Made by a program: the position numbers and the translations under genes
The notes under the pieces: generated by a model
Databases searched by the model: none
Told to the model about the DNA's origin: nothing
The model's input: the letters and a program-made list of their open reading frames with translations, nothing else
Shown here: piece by piece, positions 11,390 through 23,462 of the stretch
How the letters are laid out: every line of letters begins with the position of its first letter
Position numbering within the stretch: position 1 is the stretch's first letter
Assembly (NCBI GenBank): GCA_027943335.1
Contig: BSBK01009267.1
Span: 310,001-374,000 of the forward strand
DNA from: Chamaecyparis obtusa
Lineage: Eukaryota > Streptophyta > Pinopsida > Cupressales > Cupressaceae
Direction: 5' to 3'
Length of the DNA stretch: 64,000 nucleotides

Positions 11390-12608
11390 TGTAGATCTCT
11401 ATAGTTTTGTTGACTATTAGTGGCTTACACTTAGTCATTAACTAGTCAATGATGGTTAGTCATCACTAGACCGAGTCATCATGAATAGGCTGAGTCATGT
11501 AATGTACACTTACTGAGTAGTAGAACTACCCAGTAAACCAATGGTCACTATGTATGTTTGTATTATCTGAGTAAGTTTTTTTGCCGAGCTATGTAAGTAA
11601 GGCATACTAAGCGATAGTGATATCAGCAATGCCGCATACAATGAATGCTGAGTACTAGGGATATCCATTGCCGAGTTAGCCAGATCTGACATTTGAGTTT
11701 GTTATGGCACACTAATCGAGGTAAAATGTTTTGGCCAACATTCATGTTTTGTATTTTGTTTGTTGAGGAAATCACAGAGGTGATTACAAACCTATTTTGC
11801 AATCATTAATCCCTATGCAACAATTAGAGCCAATTAGAATTAGTAAAGCTTAAGCGGCAAAAAGAGTAAATTTGGATTGTAGATCTTGAATCTTGAAGAA
11901 GTTCAGTTGTTTATATAAGAGAAGATCTAAACCCTAAAAAAAGTTAGTGTGTGTGTGAGAATGCAAAGGGAATGAAGGAATGGGCAGAGGGCACATTCAG
12001 ACTAGTGAAGAATTCAGATAGAGTTCAGTGACCGAGTTAAGCAGTGAAGGAAAGAATAGAGATAAACTTGACAGATGAGATCAAAATAATACTAAAAGGA
12101 GAAGATCTATAATCAACATATAGTGCAAACCAAAGGATCAAGTACTGAGACATTCTAAAAAGTGTATGAAGGTAAATCTCTTAACTGAGTGGTTTTAACA
12201 AACCTATTGAAATCTCTTAACTGAGTGCTTACTTTATTGTAAGTTTTAAATCCTTTTGCAAGGTAGACTATATAAGTCTATTAGCTCTTAACATGGAAAA
12301 CCCTTCACAGGGTAGATCATATTTTGATCAAATTTGTAGCCCTAACAAGAAGACTTTATATTGTAATAGTGAAGATTTGTGGGTGTCATCCCCACCCCAA
12401 TTTTACCTTTCAAGGGTTTTTGGGTAACCAAAATTATTGTGTTATGAGTACTTCTTGAATGATGCTTAGTATATTAGTTACTTTGTTTTGATGAAGTTTT
12501 GTTGATGCTATGCAAAAGTTTTATGCAATATTAAAATGGATTAGTAGGTGATATCGGATTCACCTGCCCCCCCCCCCCCCCCCCCCTCTCAGTATCACAT
12601 TTCCCAAC
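11390..12608 (+). repeat. Element A 3' LTR
   Basis: It starts TGTAGATCTC right after the polypurine remnant and ends near TTTCCCAAC at about 12608, where reverse-transcriptase coding of C begins. It holds a TATA box (11912-11918), several GACCGAGT/GACTGAGT repeats, the GTGGGTGTCATCCCCAC block shared with the LTRs of D, F and L, and a 20-base poly-C tract (12567-12586) shortly before its end. The exact right end is uncertain by a few bases because the expected CTAACA terminus is mutated. Confidence 0.7.
11912..11918 (+). promoter_or_regulatory. TATA box in the element A LTR
   Basis: TATATAA lies about 520 bp into the LTR, where the U3 promoter of such LTRs is expected. Confidence 0.5.
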
Positions 12609-14771
12609 TATATTTTGAACACTTTAGGGATCTTAATCTTTCATGTCCTAAAGATGACTTTCCATTACCAAGCATAGACGCCATTGTGGATTTGACAACA
12701 GGACATTAATTTTTCTCCCTTATGGATGGATTTAGTGGCTATAATCAAATAAAGATAGCACTCAAAGATCAAGACAAGATAGAATTCACATGCGCATGGG
12801 GGACATTCTGTTGGAATGTTATGACCTTTGGTCTAAAAAAATGCCAAAGCTACCTATCAATGAGCCATGACAACCATATTTCATGACATGATGCACAAGT
12901 TCATGGAGGACTATGACGATGATATCCTTGCTAAATCTCACTCAAGAGAAGAACATCTACCCATCTTAGAGAATTTTTTTGAAAGATTGGAGCAATTTAA
13001 AGTAAGGTTAAATCTGAAGAAGTGTGCATTTGGTGTTTAATCAGGAAAGCTACTAGGGTACATTGTTTCAAAAAAAGGAATAGAGGTATACCCCACCAAA
13101 GTAAAAGCCATCATAGAAATGGAAGCACCAAGAAACATAATTTAGATAAGATCTCTTCAAGGTAGGATCCAATCTATTTGAAGGTTCATATCTCAATTAG
13201 TAGAAAAGTGCCATAATTTTACTTAACTCCTTCATAAGGATATAGTTTTGAAATGGGATGACAAATGTGAAGAAGCTTTCAACTTGTTCAAGAAATATCT
13301 AATGAACCCTCCAACTTTGATGCCACCTATAAGAGGCAAGCCTTTAATTCTATACATTTCAGTGACCGAACACTCATTAGGGGCAATCTTGGTGCAAGAA
13401 GATGAATCATGAAAAGAAAAGGCCATATACTACATAAGAAGGACTTTGGTGAAATATGAGTTGAACTAAATCTTCATCAAAAGACCATGTTTGGCCATAG
13501 TTTTTTCTTTCCAAAAATTGTGCTACTATATGTTGTCCCAAAATATTAGATTCAATGCAAAGATTGATCCCTTGAAATATCTTCTCACCAAAAAATCATT
13601 AAATGGAAGACTAGCCAAATGGGTCATGGTTCTAAGTGAATTCAACATAGAATATGTGGATCGTAAATCTATCAAGGGCCAAGTCATAGTTGATCAATTA
13701 GTAGAATCACCATTACAAGATGACCATCCATTATAAGTGGAATTTCTAGATTCTGAAATTGTGAATGTAGAAGCAAAAAACATGGCAATTATATTTATAT
13801 GGTTCCTACACACAACATGGATCAAGAGAAGGCATACTTTTGATTACTCCTCAAGGGTCTACAATTTTTAAATCATATAAATTTCTATTCTCATGCACAA
13901 ATAATATAGTTGAGTATGAAGCATTGGTCATTGGGATAAAATTTGCATTAGAATAAAAAGTGATAGAACTACAAGTCTATAGAGATTCACAACTAGTTAT
14001 CAATAAAATTAATGATGAATATCAAACTAAAGATGACAAGATGATACCTTACAAAAATATGGTTGAGAATCTCAAGAAATATTTTACTCATATCACATTT
14101 GAGCAAGTACCAAGAGAGAAGAATAAAGCAACAAATGCAATGGTAACTTTGGCATCACTTCTCCAAATACCAGATCAAAGTGCTAGTTATGAATTCCTGG
14201 TAGAAGAAGTTGAGCAACCCGCATTTAACCCTACCTTTCATCATACCATTTTTTTGTTAACCACACATGAATCACCTTGGTATGTAGACATTTACACCTA
14301 TTTAAATGACCAAATCCTACCCATGGACCAAACCCAAAACCAAAAGAAAAGCTTTATTCAAAAAACCTCTTGCTATAACTCAATATCTAACACATTGTAT
14401 CATAAGAGTCTAGATGGAATGCTTCTAAGATGTTTAGAGAAAGAGGAATCAAACGTAGCCTTATGAGAAATTCACAAGGGGATTTGTGGGTCACATTTGA
14501 ATGGTTTAACCCTAGCTAAGAAACTTCTTAGGATAGGATATTTTTCACCTACCATGGAGAAAGACACTTGTCACTTTTCTAAAACTTGTAGAAAGTGTGA
14601 ATATCATGGGAACTTGATACATGTACCAACACAAGATCTTCATCCTATGATGAAACCTTGGCCATTTTATCAATGGGGTCTAGACTTAATAGGAATGATT
14701 TATCAACCATCTTCAAATGGTCATAAATTTAACATCACGGCAACTGAGTACTTTACCAAATGGGTGGAAAC
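12609..14771 (+). pseudogene. Ty3/gypsy pol: reverse transcriptase, two RNase H domains, integrase N-terminus (element C)
   Basis: This part of the polyprotein copies RNA into DNA and begins integration. Reverse transcriptase starts mid-domain (RDLNLSCPKDDFPLPSID at 12632), has FSLMDGFSGYNQ near 12715 and the active-site loop near 12910 as YDDD instead of YVDD. The thumb/connection contains KKCAFGV (13018). RNase H follows, with LAKWVMVLSEFNIEYV near 13610-13660. The second RNase H (13905-14160) shows NNIVEYEALVIG, RDSQLVI and a VPREKNKA block typical of Tat elements. Integrase begins near 14468 with a histidine pair (HKGICGSH) and CRKC (14589), then WGLDLIG and ATEYFTKWVE, and is cut at 14771 by solo LTR D. 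Many stops and frameshifts make it dead. Confidence 0.88.
14767..14771. repeat. Target-site duplication of solo LTR D, left copy
   Basis: GAAAC here pairs with AAAAC at 15938-15942, differing in one base. With one copy counted, the integrase frame of C continues from 14771 into 15943. Confidence 0.75.
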
Positions 14772-15937
14772 TATTAGGAATGAATGCAAAGTGTTTTGGT
14801 AGTCATTCTGTAGTAGTTGTTGTTGCATTCATGACTTGGATTGTCATTGATGTCAACATTGTGATATTTTGGATATTAGCAAGAAAGCAGGTATAGTTTT
14901 GTTTTGTGCACATGTTGTATTGTAGATTGGATTTTGTGCAGTTGATGGTACGTTCTTTGGTGTGTTATTAACCTATGGTTAACAATGAAAAAATAAATTC
15001 ATTCATTTGTAAGAGTTATGAGCATTTTGGTGAAAGCAGTGTTTAGACAGTGTTTCTGTGTAGTGATGTTCAGAAATCAGAGGATATCTCTTAGCTGGGA
15101 TGGAATCTGATTTTGTGAAATTAAAGGGATGTTGGAGACTCATTAATGATGATGTGGTTCATAGTGCAAACTTCGATGATATGTTTGGAGAAAGTTACAG
15201 TAACTGGAAGCTAACAGTTTTATGTCAATTCTATGTGTAGCGTGTAGAATTTATTATTTTGTAATTGAGGACCGACTCATTTGTAATTATTTGAGTTTGG
15301 TATATAAGAAGGAATTTTTTCCTTATTTTAATGTGTACTATGAAGAGTGAGATGCGAATATATGCATGAAGTGAAGAAAAGAGCTAATTCAGTGATGAAG
15401 GAAGACTTGTGAGTATGGAGATCTGGAATTGTGATCTTGTGTAGTAGAGAGTGCAATTTTGGCACAGTGTGAAGAAGGTAATATATTTCATATTATTCTA
15501 TTGAATAATTCTAAGATCTTTTGGATAGTGGGTTTAGAGATCTTGCCTTGAAGCTGTTTGGGCAGTGGGTCCTTTTGTCTTCCATAAACTCTTAACCGGG
15601 TTAGAATCTTTTAACAGGGATTCAAAATCTCCTAACAGGGATTTATATGTACTAAATTTATTTCATAAGACACCTAATAAGGTCCATCCTCTAACAAGGA
15701 ATTCTCATATTAGTGCATCATTTTGTGGGCATCATTCCCACCAGGGTTTACTCTTTTCAAGAGGTTCCCTAGTTAACATATCTTGTGTTATTGTGCAATT
15801 GTGTATGATTATCTTTCTATGGTTGATCAGTACATTGATTATATTGTTTAAAGCTATTGAATGGATAAATTTTCAAATAACTGATTCACCCCCCCCCCCC
15901 TCCTCTTAGTTATCTTGGGGATCTTTACTTTCTAACA
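14772..15937 (+). repeat. Element D: solo copia LTR
   Basis: A single 1166-bp LTR with no internal region. The left end TATTAGGAATGAATGC matches the reverse complement of the F LTR end (first G mutated to A), and the right end is TACTTTCTAACA. It has a TATA box at 15301-15308, the CATCATTCCCACCAGGG block near 15731 and a 12-base poly-C (15889-15900). It is the same family as F but in + orientation. Solo LTRs arise when the two LTRs of an element recombine and delete the interior. Confidence 0.88.
15301..15308 (+). promoter_or_regulatory. TATA box of solo LTR D
   Basis: TATATAAG, about 530 bp from the LTR start, followed by the GAAGGAATTT context shared with the F LTRs. Confidence 0.5.
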
Positions 15938-15942
15938 AAAAC

Positions 15943-16009
15943 TATACCCTTATCAACTGCTATAGGAAAGTAGTTATCCTTGTTTATTATAAACCACATA
16001 ATATGTATA
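15943..16009 (+). pseudogene. Integrase fragment of element C between D and E
   Basis: These 67 bp continue the integrase catalytic core of C, with IPL at the start and NHIIC near 15991-16005. The fragment is bounded by the target duplication of D on the left and that of E (GTATA, 16005-16009) on the right. Its coding continues at 30370 in the same frame. Confidence 0.8.
16005..16009. repeat. Target-site duplication of element E, left copy
   Basis: GTATA just before the LTR start TGTATCATC. It is identical to 30365-30369, 14.4 kb away. Confidence 0.92.
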
Positions 16010-16345
16010 TGTATCATCTTAAAATGGAAGCACTTCCATGTTAAGAGAATTTCACCCTCTGAGTAAGTAGTTTGGGGTCATACTGAATGCCTTGAATTGA
16101 TCTTTTCTTTGATCTGGCTTTCTCCACTCTTTCCACTTCTTTTCTTCTTCATTCTAGGTGAAATTAGGGTTAGGATCTCAAGGATTCTCCTAAATTTCCC
16201 TCTTCTATGGCTCTATTTTTTATGTATGAATTATAAATAAGTCCCCCTAACCTTCATCATAGTCATCATAGGATTTTATGCTTATCCCTGGCATTCTGTC
16301 CTATCCTAATATCATTTCTAGGTCTCCGGGCATCCCCAGAACCTT
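16010..16345 (+). repeat. Element E truncated first LTR
   Basis: It matches the first 336 bp of the complete LTRs at 17798 and 28718, then jumps at 16345/16346 to the internal segment that begins at 27266. Both sides of the junction share CTT, which suggests a deletion at short homology. Confidence 0.85.
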
Positions 16346-17797
16346 CATTTGAGGATCCTTTTTCCATGAGTGACATATAATTCTCATGATTATCTATGTT
16401 CTTGGATGTAGGCTTCAATATCCCTCATCAATAATATGGTATACATTGTTGCTAAATAGGATATCTCCTTACATTGTGAAGAAGGTATCCTTTTCCATCT
16501 TTGTTCCTACACTTGGGGGGCAAGGATGTGATTTCCTTCTGTCTTTCCAGGATTCACCTCTTTCCTTGGGTAAGCAGTATCTATCTATTATGTGATATCC
16601 AATCATACATGAAATTTTTTGGGTTTGCATTGAGCATCTTTTTCCTTGATCCCAAACTATTTCATTGTTTGACATTGGGTTTCCATGGTTGATATATCTC
16701 TCACCTTGGAAACCGAATAGTGTGCTATCCCTTATAAGGGTTACTTTCTTTTCACTTCTTTCATGATATCTCTTTACATTCATCTCTTCCATGGCCTCAT
16801 AGGAGCTATGACCTTCTTGGCTTGGACTGGGTGTTGTTTGTGGATATTGTCTTGATGTTGAGGAAGGCTTTATCCTTGTTCTTTTCTTTCCTTAACATGT
16901 CAAAATAGTATGTTTTTTCCATATTAAGGATGGGGGCATATATAGGGCCTCCCTTGTACTATATGTTTTTTTAAAAACTTTTATATATGCTAAATCTTCT
17001 GATGGTACCGCACATAAGTTGCTAAATTTTGAGGAGACATGCATTTTTCAAAACTTTTCCATATGCTAAATCCTTTGAAGGTAATGCACATAAGTTGCTA
17101 AATCCTAAAGGGACACACATTTATATGCTAAATCTTCTAATGGTAATGCCCATAAGTTTCTAAATCCTGAGGAGACACGCATGTTTTAAATTTTTCAATA
17201 TGCTAAATCTCGGAAGGTAATGCACATAAGTTGCTAAATCTTGAAAAGACACACATTTTATATTCATAGTGATATAAGAAGGTGGATCTATGATTATTCT
17301 AGAAGTTGTCAAAAGATGCATTACAATTACAAGCGTAGTTTATGGGTGAACCTGTTGGGCTCTCCCTCCAGGGTGATTCATGGTAAGGTGGGCATCTTAC
17401 TAGGCAAGGTAATCATTCTTTTCCCTTTTTGTCTTTTCACTTTCATGCTATTAGGATTGGATCATGAAGCTATGTTATTTATAGTGTTGTTCTTCTCTTT
17501 CTTATGTAAACATTTATGCTTTTATGATAGTTTTCCAAATATGATATTAGTATGAGAAATAATTCTTAGCAAGGTTTCTTGTGCTAGTTGATTTGGGTTT
17601 GTTTTAGTACTAACCCCTTTTGTGTCCTTTTTTGTACCCTCGTGTGTGTATGTTGAGTTAGAATCCATGGTCTAGGGGCTAGTTTTCCTAACTAAGTGTC
17701 ATTCTATCTCGTCTTTGAATCCACTGGGATCTCTTCTTCCTTCTCCTTTACAAAGGGTTTACATCGAGTCCATACTCTTGCTAAAGTGGGGGCTTAA
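16346..17797 (+). other. Element E 3' internal segment, copy 1
   Basis: It is collinear with 27266-28717 over 1452 bp. It is non-coding in both copies, with short frames not conserved between them. It contains a tandem repeat (16985-17260) and ends with the purine block AAAGTGGGGGCTTAA (17783-17797), a good polypurine tract directly before an LTR. Confidence 0.8.
16985..17260 (+). repeat. Four tandem units of 62-76 bp in element E
   Basis: Units start with ATATGCTAAATC at 16985, 17061, 17123 and 17198, and each holds CACATAAGTTGCTAAAT with small changes. Spacings are 76, 62 and 75 bp. The other copy (27905, 27981, 28043, 28118) has the same spacings, so the array predates the duplication. 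Confidence 0.85.
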
Positions 17798-19445
17798 TGT
17801 ATCTTCTTAAAATGGAAGCACTTCCATGTTAAGAAAATTTATCCCTTCAAGTAAGTGGTTTGGGGTCATATCAGATGCCTTGAATTGATCTTTCATTTGA
17901 TCTGACTTTCTCCCCTCTTTCAACTTCTTTTCTGCTTCATTCTAGGTGAAATTAGGGTTAGGATCTCAAGGATTCTCCTAAATTTCCCTCTTCTGTGGAT
18001 CTATTTTCTAGGTACGACATAGAAATAATTCCTCTTGGTCTTCATCATATTCATCATAGTATTTTATGCTTATCCCTAGCATTTTGTCCTATCTTGGTAT
18101 CATTTCTAGGTCTTCGGGCATCCCTGTGACCTTTTGTCCTAATTCTGACTAGATCTGGGACTAGGGTCAGATTCGAGGTCAAACCTAAATAGGTCAGGAT
18201 TGAGCTTGAACCTGAACAGGTTAGTCCCAACCTCAATTTTTCCCCCTTCCTTCAAATCTTCAAAATCCTTGATTTTCGGGTATCGAGCTTTCCGGATATT
18301 TGTTTTCCCGCCTCCAGGTCGGCCATTTCGGGTTTCAGAATGGTAAATCCTCTAATTGCATTTAATCTAGGTATATTTTCTAAAGGTTAGGAACTAATTG
18401 GGATTTAATTCTCCAAGGTGGCCCCTCTAGAGGATTGTGCCCTAGTTCACTATAAAAGCAAGCCTTCCTCTCTCATTTTCTCCATCACGTTTTGTGAGAA
18501 CATCTCTCAATCAAGTTTTCATGCTCAAGCTCTCTCAAGTTAATCAAGGTGATCAAGCAAGCATCCATTCAAGAAAGCATCAATTCAAGCATTCAAGTCC
18601 TCTTCTCCATCGAAGTTCTCCATTGAAGATCAAGGATTCAAGCATTCAAGCTATTGAAGGGATTTGGTTCAAGCATTCAAGATTCATCATTCATACCCTA
18701 GATCTAGCCATCATGGTGGTGTGATCTTCCTTCAAGATCCTTTGTTCATCTTCAAGATCCATTCATCCTTCCCTCAAGGTGGATTCCAAGCACATAATCA
18801 TGGAAGTTTGATTTACATTTATTGATGTTATGATCAAGCTTTCATATTAACATACTTGATTACATTTCAAATATAATTGCATAACTATTGAATGTCATAG
18901 CTTCATTGTTAGATCCATTTCTACTACTTGCTAGCATTATTCAATTCAATTTCAATATTAATTTTGATTCCAAACTAGGGTTTGACCAAGGCAAACCCCC
19001 CAAACAAACAAACAAAACCCCCTTTTCGTTGCAGGTATAGGTGTAGAACTTCAGATCTAAGATCAGATTCGGATACCCTTTTCAGCGAACTTCTAGGATC
19101 TGTGAAAAAAGTTAGAATCAACCTTAAAAATAAAAATGTATCCTTTGACCTTTTATGAGGGTCAAAGATGAGCTCCTTAGAATTGGAAAAGATTTCTGGG
19201 CTTTGTAGACCTCACATTTTCAATTCTATATCATGGAAATCAATAGTTTTTGAGATTGTTTAACAGGGTTTTTAGTAGGTTCTTTTTCATAGGTAAGTAC
19301 CTTTATCTCTTCATTTCAACATTAGTCACTTACATTTACTTTCCATATCAATAGAATTCAAATGTAAGTGTAAAATATTGGTTTTGGGGTCTCTTTTATG
19401 TGCCAACCATTGTTCTAGGACACCATCCATATTTTATCCTATTCA
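17798..19445 (+). repeat. Element E complete middle LTR
   Basis: 1648 bp, TGTATCTTC ... CCTATTCA, collinear with 28718-30364. It has a TATA box TATAAAAG at 18451-18458 and, downstream of it, a CT/A-rich leader with repeated ATTCAAGCA words (about 18565-18700). Confidence 0.9.
18451..18458 (+). promoter_or_regulatory. TATA box of the element E LTR
   Basis: TATAAAAG, conserved at the same place in the right LTR (29371-29378). Confidence 0.6.
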
Positions 19446-19448
19446 TTT

Positions 19449-19458
19449 TGGTGAACCC
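19449..19458 (+). other. Primer-binding-site start of element E, cut by F
   Basis: TGGTGAACCC follows the LTR end after three bases, as expected for a site complementary to a tRNA 3' end in CCA. Element F begins at the next base, so the rest is displaced or lost. Confidence 0.55.
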
Positions 19459-20645
19459 TGTTAGAAAGTAAAGTCCACCAAGACAACTAAGAGGGGGGGG
19501 GGGCATGAATTAGTTATCAGATAATTATAAATTTTATCAACTTCAAGAGAATTTAACCATTTAAGCAATATAATTACCAACCATAGAAAGATATTCATAC
19601 ACAATAACACAATGACACAAGATATGTTGACTAGGGAACCTCTTAATGAAAGAGTAAACTCTGGTGGGAATGATGCCCAAAAAAGGTGCACTAATATGAA
19701 TATTTTTTGTGAAAGGATGGACTCTATTAAGAGTCTTATGAAATACATTTAGTACATATGAATTCCAGTTAGGAGATTTTGAATCCCTGTTAAAAGATTC
19801 TAACCCTGTTAAGAGTTGTGGAAGACAAAAGGACCCACCGCCCAAACAGCTTCAATGGAAAGATCACTGAACACAGTGTCCAACTAATCTCAAGATTATT
19901 AAATAGAATAATAGAAAATATGTTACCTCCTTTCTCAATATGCCAAACTGCACTGACTACTATACCAAATCTCAATTTCAGATCTTTGTACTCCACATGT
20001 CTTCCTTCACAATTTCACTTTCAAAACTACTTTAGCTCTTTTCTTCACTTCATGCATACATTCACATTCAACCATACCACAACCATGTTACAAAAAGAAA
20101 AAAAAATCCTTCCTTCATACCACACTCAAGTAATTACAAATGAGTCAGCACACAATTACAAAATAAAAGTTTCCACACGCTACATCAAAATTACACAAAA
20201 CTGTTAGCTTCCAAACAATATAATTCTTCACTCATGTGACCTCAAAGTTTGCATTTTCATCCATGTCACTATCAATGTGTCTCTAACTTCCCTTTAATGG
20301 TGCAAAACTAGATTCCATCCCGATTAGGAGATATCATCTGATTTCCATAAACCGCTACTCAAGAACACTACTTGAATAGTGCTTCCTCCAAAATGCTCAT
20401 AACTTCCATGAATAAATGAATTACTATCTATGCTCTTAACCATCAACATATAACATAACAAAGAGTATATCCTCAACATCACATAGCTCCAACTACAATA
20501 TCCCACGTGCACTAATCCAAACACTGTCTGCTTCTCTACAAGTCTCTAGAAGATCACTGTGTTGACATCAATGACAATCATAGTCATGAATGCAACAGAA
20601 ACTACTATAGAATGACTACCAAACATTCAGAATTCATTTGTAACA
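19459..20645 (-). repeat. Element F 3' LTR
   Basis: 1187 bp, starting TGTTAGAAAGTAAAG on + and ending CATTTGTAACA. It has an 11-base poly-G (poly-C on -) at 19493-19503. It is collinear with 24256-25396 but retains about 50 bp near 20290-20340 that the other LTR has lost. Confidence 0.9.
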
Positions 20646-20660
20646 ATCTCCCCCATTTGC
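20646..20660 (-). other. Polypurine tract of element F
   Basis: Read on -, GCAAATGGGGGAGAT directly precedes the 3' LTR. This is the usual plant copia second-strand primer site. Confidence 0.85.
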
Positions 20661-21050
20661 ATTGATAGCAACATAGATGAAAAACATCCAATGTTCCAAA
20701 AATCCAATACTACACTGCAACACTGATGCTCTGAAAAATACTTCAAGTCCTTTTCATCAATCAAATCTTGCTTCATTTTCCTATTTAGTTCTCTCCAATA
20801 GATGGTACAAATGGTTTTTCATGTAAACTTCTCCACCATTGACATCAATGATAGAAAACTTCATCATTATGTCAATAACTCCAATGTCAAAAGACACTAT
20901 TCAGAAAATACATTCACTAGAGTCCTCATGACTCAGCTTAGATACACATACTCCCCCATAGAGGAAGTACCAACATCCAGTCTAGAATAAAGATAAGGCT
21001 CATATACTACTGGATAGATGCAACCAACTGCATCATTACTCAAAAGTAGG
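20661..21050 (-). other. 3' untranslated region of element F
   Basis: AT-rich stretch between the RNase H stop and the polypurine tract, with no coding signal. Confidence 0.5.
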
Positions 21051-21557
21051 CTAGGGCATAACCCCAAGCATACCTCTTAGATACTCAAATGTATCCTTAG
21101 GCAAAGGCTTCATAAATATGTTTGCTATCTGCTCCTTTGTGCTTATGTACTTCAGTCTGACTTCTTTCTCAACAAATTTCTCTCTTAAAACATGATACTT
21201 GATTTCTATATGCTTTGTCTTGGAATGTAATACAAGATTCTTTGACATACTAACTATGCTAGTGTTGTCACAATGTATGACAACAGGCTCAACAAACTTT
21301 ATTCCAATATCTTTTAGCATTTGCTTCATCCAAATTATCTGGTTACAATTGTTTGCTGCTACTACGTATTCTACTTCTACTATGCTCTGTGAGATACAAT
21401 TTTTCTTCTTGCTTAGCCAAGAAACCAATCTTCCTACAAGGAAAAATGCTCCACCACTGGTGCTTTTCTTATCATCAACACTGCCTCCCCAATCAACATC
21501 TGTATATGCACATAGGGTAAAATCATCATATTTTTCATACCACAATCTATAGTCCAT
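21051..21557 (-). pseudogene. Copia RNase H domain (element F)
   Basis: On -, 168 codons are open. They carry YTDVDWGGSVDDKKSTSG (first aspartate), the region around EVEYVVAA (the conserved glutamate), HCDNTS (second aspartate) and KHIEIKYHVLREK, ending in MKPLPKDTFEYLRGMLGV. This is the RNA-degrading C-terminal domain of copia Pol. It is largely intact, although the upstream frame joining it to reverse transcriptase (21558-21900) has stops. Confidence 0.88.
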
Positions 21558-22530
21558 TGTGCCTCTTAAATATCTCTATATCCTCTTTACTATTGCATAA
21601 TATGATTCTCTAGGTTCAGCTTGAAATCTTGCTACAATTCCAACTGAATGTGCTATATCAAGTCTTGTATTTGTCAAGTACTACAATCTCCCAATCATGG
21701 ATTTGTACTTCTTCTGTTCAACTGTCGGTGTTTCATCTGTGCTAGATAATTTATGTCCAGTTACCATAGGTGTTCCAACTAGTTTACAGTTCTCCATTCC
21801 AAATCTTTTCAACAAGTCATTCAGGTACTTTTTCTGACTTAGAAAGATACCATCATTGTTCTATGTTATCTATAATCCCAAAAAGTATTTCATTTCACCA
21901 ATCATACTCATTTCAAATTCAGTCTTCATTTCATCAGCAAATTTGTCACTAGCTTCATCTTCTCCAAAAATAATGTCATCAACAAGAATAACTATAATCA
22001 ACAAACCATTTTCAATTTATTTTGTGTATAGATTGCTATTAGTTGTTCCTTTTGTAAATCCCAATTTTAACAAATACTTATCCAATCTAGCATACCAAGT
22101 TCTAGGTGCTTACTATAGTCAATATAATGCTTTCTTTAGTTTACATACCATGTCTCCTTCTTGAGTCAAAGGAAAACCTTTAGGCTGCTCAATGTAGACT
22201 TCATCTTCCAATTCACCATTCAGAAATGCAGACTTCACATCCATCTGATATACTTTGAATTTCTTAAAAGTTGCATAGGCCAAAAACATTCTTATTGCTT
22301 CAATTCTTGCTACAGGTGCAAAAGTTTCTTCATAGTCAATTCCTTCTTGCTGTGAGTATCCCTTACATACAAATCTTTCTTTGTTTCTTACTATTTCTCC
22401 TTGTTCATTCATCTTATTTCTAAATACCCATTTAGTTTCAATAACATTCTTATCTTTAGGTCTAGGGACCAATTCCCATGTCTTGATCTTTTCAATCTGA
22501 TCTAGTTCTTCTTATATATCTTTAATCCAA
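21558..22530 (-). pseudogene. Copia reverse transcriptase (element F)
   Basis: Read on -, the domain starts near 22530 with [20 protein letters not shown] and contains [13 protein letters not shown], the catalytic [16 protein letters not shown] (22246 down) and VCKLKKALY (22148 down). Past a few stops it has VDDIIFGEDEASDKFADEM (near 21990-21930), the second catalytic pair. LVGTPMVTG marks the connection to RNase H. It copies the element RNA. Several stops (for example near 22118) make it inactive. Confidence 0.88.
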
Positions 22531-22841
22531 TGTTCATCTTCACAAGCTTCACTAGTAGATTTAGGTTCAATTTGAGAAATCAAGCATAACTGTTCTTGTA
22601 CCTTATTTCGAGTCAAAACTCCTCTTTTAATGCTTCCAATAATTTTCTCAATAGGGTGATTCCTTCATAGGTTCTTGTTAGGTGTCACTATTTCTGATCT
22701 TTCTTTAGGTGTCGGTTCTTCAATGACTTCATTGTGGCTTTCATTCAACAAATCACTGTCAGTCTCATAGAATAATTCAGTAGTTTTGGTGTTAGACTTA
22801 GGATGAGTTCCTTCATCAGATTCATAATCAAGAATTCTTTC
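22531..22841 (-). pseudogene. Integrase-reverse transcriptase linker of element F
   Basis: A polar, glutamate/serine/proline-rich linker typical between integrase and reverse transcriptase of copia elements. It is readable on - with occasional stops. Confidence 0.5.
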
Positions 22842-23462
22842 CTAAATTTTGAACTTTTCATCAACTTTAACATTTGTGCTCTCAACAATAGTCTTAGTTC
22901 TCTTATTGTAACATCTATATGCTTTTCTCTTCAAAGAATATCCAAGAAAAATACCTTCATCACTTCTGGGATCAAACTTTCCAATATCATCATCTCTCTT
23001 TATATAACATTTACTTCCAAAAATTCTAAAATACTTAACTGAGGGTGCATGTCCAAACCATAATTCATAGGGTGTCTTGTCTGTGTCTGCTCTGATTTGT
23101 ACTCTATTCATTGTATACACTGTTGTGTTCACTGCTTCTCTCAAGAATATCTTCACCAAATAATTCTCAAATAACATAGCTCTTGTTGCTTCAGTTATTG
23201 ATCTGTTTCTTCTTTCTACAATACCATTTTGTTTAGGTGTTCTAGGGGTTGAAAACTATCTCTTTACACCATTCACTTCACAAAAGGTGTTAAACTCTCT
23301 AGAAGTAAATTCTCCACCTCTATCAGATCTCAAACATTTAATCTTCATTCTAGATTCATTCTCAACTTTATTCTTAATGATCTTAAACTTATCAAATGCT
23401 TCAGACTTTTCTTTAAGAAATGTAATCTAGATCATTCTTGTAAAATCATCAACAAGAATCAT
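22842..23462 (-). pseudogene. Copia integrase core and C-terminus (element F)
   Basis: On -, the core starts abruptly near 23462 (FMILVDDFTRM) and keeps RSDRGGEF (second catalytic aspartate), FSTPRTPKQNGIVERRNR (with the catalytic glutamate) and PYELWFGHAPSVKYFRIFG. It ends in FLGYSLKRKAYRCYNKRTK. The N-terminal zinc finger and the first part of the core are absent because of the deletion that fuses it to gag. Stops occur before the core serine-threonine-proline block. Confidence 0.85.

Larger units (their letters stand above)
1..12608 (+). mobile_element. Element A: non-autonomous LTR retrotransposon, 5' end outside window
   Basis: Reading + strand, the element shows the tail of a gag with CCHC knuckles (1-330), a spacer, a large unknown ORF2 (877-2284 and 9091-11240), a decayed polypurine tract and a 3' LTR (11390 to about 12608). 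No protease, integrase, reverse transcriptase or RNase H is visible between gag and LTR, so it must have been mobilised in trans. The LTR shares its R/U5 layout and poly-C tract with the copia LTRs elsewhere in the window. It is interrupted by element B and abuts the reverse transcriptase of element C at about 12609, so it was inserted into C. Its 5' LTR should lie left of the window, after the missing 5' half of C. Confidence 0.75.
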
